DNA of 64,000 bases, from assembly GCF_949628265.1 (NCBI RefSeq), contig NC_088786.1, positions 4,960,001 to 5,024,000 on the forward strand, read 5' to 3'. This DNA comes from Cloeon dipterum. Lineage: Eukaryota; Arthropoda; Insecta; Ephemeroptera; Baetidae. A model generated the notes under the pieces. The model saw only the letters and a list, made by a program, of their open reading frames with translations, did no database searches and was not told the DNA's origin. The translations under genes and the position numbers were made by a program. Positions 11,290 through 21,800 of this stretch are shown one piece after another (position 1 is the stretch's first letter; every line of letters begins with the position of its first letter).

Positions 11290-14200
11290 ATGTTCAAATT
11301 TTACTTTTATATAGGCTCTCTAACATTATTGCTTGGATATGTGGTTTGATTGAAATTCTCCGTTGTTATCGCTCCTTTTCTAATAATATTTTTATAATAA
11401 ACAGATCAGCCTGTCCGTTTTTGGTCCAACAAAGCTAATCAAAATTAAACTTTCGCTTGGTAAGTTTTAGTCACCTTTTTCACATCTACTTACTGCTTAT
11501 TAAATATTTTGCTTAGGGCGCTATAACTCAAGACGATCACACATAATAAAATGCTGTGGGAAAACATCATGCTCTTCAATAAAGAAACATTGGAGAGAAA
11601 ATCAGAAAAACAAAGTTAATTCCAATAAAGCACGCAACATATATAGTTGACACATTTTATTTTAAATATTTTAGACAGCTCAACCAGGCGAAAAGTCTTT
11701 TTTGAGTAGTTTACCGACGAAAGCTTATTCAGCTATCACTGACAAGATTACAACCTCTGGTGAAAAGATTCCTCCATCAGCGCCTGAAATAATTACAGGT
11801 GATTAAATCTATAAATAAGAAATGACTAAGTACAACGGGTAGATGTGCCTCAAAATTTGGACCACAGACCCGTCAGAAGGAACGTTAGCATCGTTTTCTT
11901 CGCTACCAATCACAAGTGGTGTTTCTACTGCTTCAAGAATAACGGACAACTCAATAATTCCAACGATTGATGTGACCGCGGCCACCTATGCAGAAGCAAG
12001 TGTGACAACCACGACTGCGAGCACCGTGATTTCAAACCCATCTACCGATTTAACGACAGCTGTAACGACACCCACAACACCATCAACTCCACTACCCACT
12101 ACAACTTCTAGCTGCGCCTGTCCTACTGCAGCCTGCGCTGTCGCGGTAAAACTAAGAAAACTAAAAAGTTTAAAAATTTTCACGCACTCGGAAATTTAAT
12201 TTTGAAGGCGCTCAAAGAAACAGAGAAGCAGAAGTGGAGTTGTAACTTTGCTAATTTCAATTTGGTTTACTTTAAAAATAAAAATATTGACACAAAGCGC
12301 CGGATGGAGTTTTTAAACCAGCCTGTGGAAAGCAATATTTCATCAGTACAACACTGGTTATATAGAATTTAATTAAGTCTGCGCATCTTTTTATTTGATT
12401 AATATCTGTTTGAAAGAAAACACGAAATGATGCTGCCACGGAGTGTTGCAAATTTGACATGAAGCTGCTGACAGTAGACGATGGCTTGGAGCTGAGTTGC
12501 TTAGCTTCCATGAACGACAGCAAGTTTTCATTAATACGAGTCTGCAAATGCAAAGGCCAACGAAAGCATTCATTTGCAGTTTTTTTAAAGAAGACCTCGA
12601 GCTTTTGGACTTATGGCTCCAACGAGGGTTGCGAATCAACTCATTTTTGGTGTCCAGCTCGCACGCCTTTGGACTCGGTACTTTGGGCGGCCGCTCAGCC
12701 TAGCGCCCCAGCAACTAATCGTTGCGTTTCAATCAACCTTAAGACCAACGCAAATGCAAGCTTGATTGACCAGTCTTGTTCCACCACCTTACCATTTATT
12801 TGCAAGGCATTTTAATTCATAATTCAAACTAGTGAAATTATTCTAATGACAATAATCGCAACTCCGCACAGACTGAAATGCCTGCATGCAAAGCCACGTG
12901 TCCAAGGAATTGCTCCCAAATAAAAGACGTAAACTTGCGAAGCAAAATTATTTTTACATTTTAAGCGAAATATATAATTTACCTTTTTTTTCCTTTACGT
13001 TAAAACTTACAGGGGAACCTTTTCAACAATAACGGAGAACTGCTAGGTATTAAGAATTTGATTTGAACACTAAATGAAATAAATAAATGTCAAATTATGG
13101 TACACTTGTGTATTAGTGGATGCTGTACAGAGTTTTCATGCATATAGTTATGTTATGATTGATATGTTTTTAATTTGTTCAGACGTCAACAAGTATGGAC
13201 GTTGGGCGGGCGGAAACGGTCGAGCCTATTTGTATGGTGCTATAGACAAGGTTGGTATGCAAAATACGGTTTCTGTTTAGTTGTGCTGTGATATTGCTAA
13301 GCGAAAATGGCACAGAAAAATTGGAATGACGCATATGCATTTTGCTGTCGGCTGGGAACGGAACTGGTCCGAATCGAAACCGCTGATGAAATGACGACCA
13401 TCATCCAGCTAAATAACAACATTAGTATAAATCAATTTATTTGTTCTTCTCTGTTAATTGTTGTGAAACTAAAAACTAAATTTCCTTTTTTTTATTTAGC
13501 CGAACTAAAATATACACAAAAATTCTGGACCTCAGCAAGCCAACAAGACTGTCCTTACCAATTTGAATGGTGTGACAGTGGGATAGCTTTAGCGCCAATT
13601 GATACCAAATGGTCCAATCAATACAAAATGATTTTAACAACTAGATTAAATATCAACTGCGTCTATAGGGCGCTAGAGGAGCCGAGTTTTGATACTGGGC
13701 AGGAATTCTGCGTTGACGTGAATCTCGCTACTGGAAGTCCATCAGGTAATGGAGTTTTGGAAGACCTTACTTGCTCGAGCACGCTCGCTTTTATTTGCGA
13801 AGTAAGAATATGAATTCGTGCAGAAGCTTTATATTAATTTTGAATTAAAAGATGCCGTTTCCAAAAATGTGCCCAAAGATCACTTGCCCTGATTATGAAT
13901 GTGTTCTTGACGTATGAAATACCGACAATTTTACTAAATATAAAGGTGTGGTACAACTAATTTCTTTAAATTAAAAGCCAAAAAAAGTAAACGAGTCTGC
14001 TAACTGGAGGGCGACAACCGGCATGTTTCGCAGCGCTTGCAACAGACAATACTATCTAAGTGCCGACAAGGTATTTCTTTTCAAGTGCGAGAAGATGCCA
14101 AATCTTAGCGATTAATTTGACAGAAAACTCAAAAAGACGCAGCTGCTGAGTGCTGCAAATATGGTCTTCGGCTAGTGTCCATTGAGACGCTCGACGAGCT

Positions 14201-15427
14201 TAAATGCCTGATCGAAATGAACAATTGTTAGCGCGAGATTTTATTTCCAGCGTTTGACTAACCTTTTTTCTCTCCAAGGGTTCGTAAAAAATGCATTGCT
14301 TTATTGGACGTCGTTGTCCAATGATGGCATTGGATGCGTCCGTTCGCACGGTTGGTGTCCAGAGGGATCGCCTAACTCCAATGTCATACCCTGGGCCTCT
14401 GACGCACTGCAGTCGGCCGAGACGGAGAATTGCGCTGCTCTTTTCCTTTCCAATAGTGTCGTTAAGACCTCTGTGTTGCAGGATTATCCTTGCGACACTC
14501 AAAATTTCTACATGTGCGAAGTACACGCACTTCTAGATTTCAAGACTTGATTTATTTTAAAAGATTCTTTTTCTGCCGATCAGGGGGACATACAGCCCGA
14601 GTGCCAACCCAGCTGCCCTTACACAGATTGCACAAAAAATGTAAACTATTGTGTCTCTTCTTGATATTTTAACAGAGCATTTTATCCAGGTTGCGCTTTT
14701 TGGACCTGATGACAAGTTGTTGAGTTAGTGGATTCAATGCATTATATAAATATAATTTCATTGAAAATAAACTCTATTTTGTAGATCCAACAATTTATGG
14801 CACCTGGAAAACTGCTTGTGGCCGAACTTACATGTTTAGCACAGATTCCGTATTTATAGATATAAGAAGGTTGCAATCAGTTCATTTAATTTTGATTTTT
14901 CATAATCAAGCGAACTGTGGAAGGAGCATGGAATCTGTGCTGCAGCATTGGGATGAATTTAATTAGCGTTGAAACGGATCAGGAGCTGAAGTGCTTACAC
15001 GATCTTAATAATTGTGCGTATATATATACTGTTATAAAAGGTTCCCACTCATCGAAATTGGTACAGCCGACATGAAATATGCCACAGAATTCGTAACAAC
15101 TGGAAACTCATTCGGCTGTCCTTTCCTATTTGAATTCTGTGGAACTGGAGCTCGTATTTACAAAAACGATACAAGATGGTATAAATTGTGACCGTATTTT
15201 GATTTAAAAGATGCTACATGAATTAAAATAGGGATAAACCTTATGAGCCGAATAACAACGGAGGCAGCCAATACTGCTTGTACCTCCATTTAGCAGTTGG
15301 CGCCAGTTACGATGCCTCAAACCTGTGGGATCTTGGCTGTTCTGGCCAGAGCAAATATATTTGTGAAGTATTATGTTTTATTGTAAGTAATCATATAATG
15401 ATTTTCTTTTGAAAGGGACCAATTTGA
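11290..15427 (+). CDS. Secreted Thr/Ser-rich protein with four tandem C-type-lectin-like domains
   Basis: Proposed single gene. Exons: 11290-11343 (signal peptide, MFKFYFYIGSLTLLLGYV), 11405-11459, 11517-11614, 11675-11798, 11877-12145 (Thr/Ser-rich mucin-like stem ending CACPTAACAVA), then four repeated units. Each unit has a Cys-Pro linker (CxxxCPxxC type), usually a 34-nt microexon, a strand exon, an exon with the CC..G..LV.IET..E....NN motif, and an exon with FWT/YWTS...WC and a final C..(F/Y)(I/M)C. Units are at 12208-12806, 12872-13801, 13852-14520 and 14584-15367, followed by 15416-15427 (GPI, stop) and an AATAAA signal at about 15429. Phases agree throughout. Only unit 4 carries a canonical EPN sugar-binding tripeptide (YEPNNNGGSQYC); units 1-3 lack it, so most domains probably bind protein or nothing. 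Likely extracellular, in immunity or cuticle/mucus; function not established. Unit 1 may instead end at a TAA at 12813-12815. Confidence 0.72.
12208..12241 (+). CDS. 34-nt microexon of lectin unit 1
   Basis: Flanked by a gaag acceptor and a gtaact donor, it encodes ALKETEKQKWS plus one base (phase 0 to 1). It has the same length and phase as the microexons at 13013 and 14690. It supplies the single base needed to enter the next exon in frame (SPDGVFKPACGKQYF). Confidence 0.6.
13013..13046 (+). CDS. 34-nt microexon of lectin unit 2
   Basis: Located between the linker exon 12872-12928 and the exon 13193-13250. It encodes GNLFNNNGELL plus one base, phase 0 to 1, with acceptor acttacag and donor gtatta. 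Confidence 0.65.
14690..14723 (+). CDS. 34-nt microexon of lectin unit 4
   Basis: Located between linker exon 14584-14640 and exon 14785-14849. It encodes VALFGPDDKLL plus one base, phase 0 to 1, with acceptor tatccag and donor gttagt. Its ..LF....LL pattern matches the unit 2 microexon. In unit 3 the equivalent residues appear to be fused into the exon 13978-14070. Confidence 0.6.
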
Positions 15428-15839
15428 ATAAATAAACGATATCGCGGATAAGACTACCTACGCAAAACAATAGTTTTGTCAAAATATGTATATGCAAGCA
15501 TGGTTGTTTGTTACAGATTGACACCAAATAAAAATTAAATATTTGACCTGCACTTGTACTAAGTTGAAGTATTTTTTTCCAAGAAAGGAAAGTACTGTGT
15601 CGTGTAAATTTATTACTTTTTCTCAACGAAGTATCTCCGCTCGAGTGCATTGCACCATTCGTTTAATTTTATTGCTGCGTCTGGTGCCGATTACGTGTGC
15701 GACTGACTGAGAGGAGCGCCTCCTCTCGGCCCTCTGCCGAAGAGAATCAAATCTTCAGGGTCAGCCGGCCGCCTAGCCGGAGTCTGCTTGTTGGACTTGG
15801 CAGCTCACGCCAACCAGTCGCAGTCAGTCTGCTTTAACA
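15428..15839. other. Intergenic spacer with polyadenylation signal and transglutaminase 5' UTR
   Basis: AATAAA at about 15429 is a plausible poly(A) signal for the lectin-domain gene. From about 15700 the sequence becomes GC-rich and leads into the start codon at 15840, consistent with promoter and 5' UTR of the transglutaminase long isoform. Confidence 0.5.
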
Positions 15840-18800
15840 ATGGGCAAGGTGTACTCGCGATTGAGGGACAGGGTGTTCAAACCCAGGCCTGCCCCTGTCG
15901 AGGTGGTGGACGCCCCCAGCGTCCAGCCACGGCCACCCCAAGCCTCTGGTGAGTACCACGAAAACAACGTGCACGCTATCACGAAATCCTGCTCACGAGA
16001 TTCCGTGCCTATGCAAATTTCGCCACATTTTTTCTCATTTGAGGGAATATCTCGTTATTTATTTGGACGAGTGGGAAACGAAGTCGAGAGCAAAATTTGC
16101 TTTTTATTAGTGGCGCCTGATGCAAGCAAAAAGCAGGTTTCAAGGGCACCTTTTTCAAATGTGAGGAGTAACGAGATTTTAACGAAGCTGAAAAAAGAAA
16201 TGATTCTATATACTGTGCACTCGCTGACATTCCTGACCCGGCGCGCGTGAAGAAACTTTTAACCTCCACATCAGCAGCCTCCAATGTAGCAGACTTAAAT
16301 TGAGCAAATTGGACTGAAATAGCCAATGAGTAGACCAGCACCCAACTCCAGCTTTTTTTACTTTATAATATTTCTCATTTCTGAAATCGGTTTATTGATC
16401 TCATGGTTATTATTTTAAAATTTTAAACAATTCAATTCAAAGTTTTATTTGACCCTCTAATTTTTAAAGAACAATACATTGCGTGTAGTTTCTAAACTTG
16501 TTATTGGAAGGTTATTAATTCATGTGCACTGGTAGTTGGCGAGGCATGTCGTTCGTGCCTAGAATACAAATTTTAAAGCTCAAGATGCTGATTCTAATTT
16601 TAAAACTCCATTAACCCATATCACCCCGCAATGTCCAGCATTTGAGCGTGCAGATTCATAAGCTCCACGAGAAACCTCTTTTATTTGTTTCTAAATATTG
16701 ACGTTCGCGGCTGGCGAGAGTAGAAAACTGTCTGCTTTTAATCCTTTCGCTCCACTCAGTCAGTCAGAGGAAGTTTAAGCTGCAGAGATAAGCAGCTAAA
16801 TTTTTTCTAAATCGCAAAAGCCCACTCATAAATATTTTTAAAACACCAAAATCGCACAATTCGCCGACGCCTCAACGAAAAGATTGCTATTACCTTCTAA
16901 CTTGCATGACCAACAGTCCAAAAGACCGGTTGTGAAATTTTGCCGTTGGCCATTTCTTGTGTTTGCAGTGATCCTCAAGTCGCCCGAAGATGCTTTTTCC
17001 CTCAGAAAAGGTTGTTGCATATTTTTACTAGCTGTACAATTGAAATAAGAAAAACCATTAGTCGCACAGTTAAATTTTAAATGATGTGTTAATTAAGAGC
17101 AATTACCAGGTTGGGTGTGACATATTCTAGAGCAATTAGCTCATAGAGGAAGTGGGATGCAAAAGTGACATCACTTATCTGGTTGAGTTAGCTATTATCA
17201 TCGCCTTTAAGTAAGTGAAGCAGTTTCCTATGCACATACATAGGCATGTGACTACTCCTCGGCCAAGAGCACAAACAAACATGAAGCGAAATGTTTGCGA
17301 CGCACAAACATTAGGCTAGACCTATTTCTCGTGTCATTTTCATTCCGCCCGCCTTTGTGAATGAGAGGTGTTCACTGCGGTATTGAGTCAGGTTATCTAG
17401 ATAAAAAAAGTGCAAAAGTCACCGCGCCGCATACCACGCGCCTGGATTAAAAAATGCGAAGGCAGACGGTGACATCATTCCTTTTATCGCGCTCTTAAAT
17501 CCGATTTAAAAGGCTGGATCAATTGCACTACACGACTTTTCTTCGAAGTTTACTCATTATAGCTATTCTCGTTTCCTCGTCACAGTCGGCCTTTATTCCG
17601 ATTTAACTAGCACGACACAGGTGCAAAATTTGTGTTGTTCGGAATACTTGTTGAATTGTTTATCCTCATACTAGGTCTGTACTTTCATGTTATTAAAAAA
17701 TTCGTCAAAATTAAAAAATATATATATAACGTGTGAGGAAAGGCAGCATACCTGGCTAACAGCTCGTTGAGACTTTACCCAGGAGGGCAAAGCCGGCATG
17801 GGCCTATTCTAGAAGAGTAACACATTAAAAATTCGCACTCACATACGCCTTACACACCGCTGTAATCTGCGCCGCCGAACAGTCCTTCATTGCGGGTGGT
17901 GTAGCGCAACGTCTCGAGAATCAAACGGGTGGATGTTGCATCCGCGGTGTTTAATTCCTTCTAAAAGTTGAATATGACATATCCACGAGTAATTTAAAAT
18001 TAGATGTTGATTTAATTCCAACGATAGCTTTATACTATCTAAAAGTCCTCGCTGCAATTTATTCGGGCTCAGGAGACAACAAAAACAATCGATTTGGTAA
18101 CATATTCCCTAAATCGGCGGGCGTAGGCGAATTATTATAAACAAAGAATTAACGGCAGGTCTCTCACACGCAGCGAGTCGCGCCATCAGGTAAAAGGTTG
18201 CGCGGAGGTGGTCGTCCAAGGCGAGCTGAAGGCTAAAGACGCGAGCAGCCGGCGCCGAGGCTCACTATAAAGTGAATCACGAAACTGCGGGAATATCGCC
18301 AGAATGCATCTCCCGGCCTCGCTTGCAGCCGTGCACTTTATATATTGAGGCGGCTTTTCGCGTGCGTGCATTTTCAACAATCCGCTATGGGTGTATCCCG
18401 CATATAGAGCGCGCGGCTTTTGTACAAACGCGACGGACGTGCTCGCTCGAAACAATTTGGAGCGTGAGCCGGTGTGTAATTGGGATTTCTGCGGAGGGAA
18501 CAATTGCACTGAACTTGCCAACAGGATTTTAGTGCTGATTGCGATGGCACAACAGCGTGCTACTTGATTGTCAAAATGTGTTGTAGCTTTACTAAGTCAG
18601 CAACTTTCTACACCGGCAAATTCAATACGAACAGATGTGATCAAAAAGTAACAAAAATGATCTCCTGAACAATTTTGACAGTTGAATTTCACCAATTAAA
18701 GTAAATGAGCTTTACAGAAAATTATTGAGAATCCTTTTTACCATTACTTGTCTTGAAATGCTATCTAAAAATCAGGAAAAAACTAAAAAGATTCTCTTAT

Positions 18801-21800
18801 TGGACACCAGAAGGTTAATTTGGCTCATAATTCTCAAACCATTGATCAGATCGCGACGAGAAGAATCAAAATCATGCGAAAAAATGACTGACGCAATACA
18901 TTAAATTTTTCGAAAAATGCGGCAAAATCTGAAATTTAACTGTTACCCTTGCTCTTGATTCATTACTGCACATTGTGGTAATAAATTGTTGCTAAATTTC
19001 ATAAACAATAAACTCAATACTAAGTAACATTCAATAATTCCAAATAAAAATGCATGCATTCAATAAACGAGGATTAATTTCTTGATATTTATTTTCCTGT
19101 GAAGAATGCTGCAAAAACCTCAAATGATTTTTCAGCACCAAATTTTTCCTTGCCTGTCTGATATTTCGTCAGTTTGAATAAAATAAATTTAAGCCAGTCT
19201 GTTGATTTATTCAATGGTTAAGAAATTTGCCTGCTGTTATAGGTAATTGCTGCTCGCGCGTAAGAAACGAGGTTGGATGCGTTTACTCGCGTCGGGCCAA
19301 ATTAAGCCCATCGCACCATAAACGTTTACGCAGCTTTTGAGAATGTGCGTACAAGGCAGGTGCACTGTCGGTGCTAATTATTCCATCTTCGCAGAGAACA
19401 AGTGAAAAGGCGGAACGCGGCTGCATTCCAAATTGGGATTTTCCTTTCGCAGAATGGAGCGTAATTGCCGCATTCAGATGTGGAAATTTCGGGCGCATTG
19501 AGAAACGCCGCCTTAAAATTAACCGTCCGCAGGCGTCTTGCAGTTTGTCGCTTTTCAGTTAATTAAGTTTGCCGGTTCACGAAATTTTTAGACTCGACTC
19601 AACTCATCCTGCAAAAAGGGCTTAATGTAAATAATTACGGCACAATCAGCATGCAGCGAGCGTACGTTGTAAAACTAAAAGCCCGAATAAAAAAGTATCA
19701 CGCTTGCCCTGCAAAACACACGAATCGGCAATCGCGTGATCAGTGTGATAAAAGTGCAAAAAGCGGCTCGTCAGCAAATATCCGTGGATCAATGCAGAGC
19801 AATCTCGAATTTCAAACCAGACCCGACTTTTTCTCAACCCCCCCCCCCTACCCGTTCCGGCACACTCGCCTATTTTGTTCGCCGTGCAATAGCTCCTGTT
19901 TCTCATTCTCACATTCGACCGCGACCTAACATGTTCTGGTCTGGTTCTTGGCGTCCCCGGGTCCCCGCGGGGACCCCCGTGCGTTCGCCCATTCGCTTCC
20001 ACCGCAACTGGAGGTCAGAGGTGACAGAGAAGCCGTCACTGCAGGTGCTGAGCGTCAACCCTTTGCTGGCTGAGAATGGCAAGCCGCACCACACGGCCGA
20101 GTTCGACCTGATGGAGAGGGTGCAGGCGCCGCGGCTCGTCGTGCGCAGGGGCCAGCCCTTCGTGCTACAGCTGGCCCTCAACAGGGGCCTCAAACCCGAG
20201 CAGGACGCTGTCTCCTTCATTTTCACCCTCCAAGGTACATGTTTTAGCCCTTTATTTTTTTTAACAAAATTTAAACCTTGAAATTAGTCGCTTTCTTAAA
20301 ATTGTACTCTAATTTTTTAATATTTAATATTCTCTCACATCGGGCGTTCAAGTCTCATCCACTGCGGCGTTGTCCAGCGTGGGCAATAGTATAGAACAGG
20401 TTACAGGGCAAGGTTGGATTAGGTTACCTTGAAAATTACACGCAGCTCTCATTCATTACTATTCCAAGCTAAATCTCCCCAGTGGGTGATGCAGATAGGC
20501 GTGAGAAGCAAAACAAATTCAAAACTTTTCGTGAGGAATTATCGCAAATTACTATATGCCACTTCCCAAATCATTTTAGCCTATAAATTTCCTTAATGTA
20601 GCGCCGTTTGGCGTGATTGCTGAACAGATTTTTTTTTATTCATGCAGGATTAATGTTTTATGGTTTCCCTCCTCTTTAAATTAAACTTCAACTGCAATGG
20701 TGATTGTTAAAACGCACAATAAGAAGGAAAGCGTTGAAACGAGTGACATCATTTAAGCTCCTTATTATAACTCGCATAAATTATATGTTGTCAATGAGCG
20801 TGTTGTTGTTTGAATGCTGAATAAAAAATAACGATTATGTATTCTAATAAATGGCTGCGAGCAAGTGTTTAACCTTTTTAGCAGATTTATGTCTGTCAGT
20901 ACTAAATGTAGGTAAACTTCGTGCAGTGCAAATTACCCAACTAATTTTGGAACCATGTTTTTCGTCTTTCTCACGACTCACAAATGTGTCTGTTGGCTCG
21001 CTGCTTTAACCGCAATTGGCTTTGGACAAATATATCATAGCATGTTTGTGCAACTTGAGTGACAAAACTAAATATCACAACCTAAAAAAGAGTCACATAA
21101 ATCTTGCATTTTCCACATCAGGCTTGAAAAAGCGCAAAGTTCGCGTGCGAGATTATTCATCGGAGAGCGAGCAGGGCGCTTCTTGCTTCCGTTATTGCCG
21201 CGAGCCAAAATACGTTTGTGAGTCGAATTCACCTTATATCATGGCATTCCGAGCCGCAAATGACTGAATTCTGTCATCATCAGGGGTGGAGAAGCCGACG
21301 CACGGACACAACACCCTGGTTGCCATCCCTCTGCTCGCACAAGGCACCAAACCGCAGTCGGCAAACGTGTGGGCGGCTGCTATCGATAAGAACATGCCTG
21401 ATGCCAAAGCCGTCAGGGTTCTTGTAAGAAAAATTCATTTAAAAATTGAAAACTGGTGATAGGTCATGATAACAGATGTTCAAAATGATCTATTAAAATT
21501 AAGAAAAGTAGACTGAAACTCTGTTATGACATAAAAAATCTGTAATTCTATCGTTTCGCAATATGGAGTTATATTTGAAATCGTATTTGCAGGTGACACC
21601 GGCGGCTGACTGCATTGTCGGCCAGTGGAAGGTGGATATTGACACAAAAAAGCAGGCAGATGAAGGTGGCGCCGTGAGTTTCACCCTGCCTGACCCAATC
21701 ATTATACTTTTCAACGCGTGGTGCAAAGGTAAGAGAGTAAAATTAAATAAATAAATTTCTCCTCCATTTGTTGAGCACATCCATTTTTAAATGAAAGTAT

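Noticed and set aside
10992-11438. 148-codon plus-strand open frame starting before the TA repeat
   Set aside because: It reads through a microsatellite, has no domain and overlaps the proposed signal-peptide exon of the lectin gene in another frame.
19736-19930. N-terminal extension of the short transglutaminase isoform
   Set aside because: The frame is open, but the segment is low-complexity with a poly-C tract and looks like 5' UTR; the ATG at 19931 is preferred.
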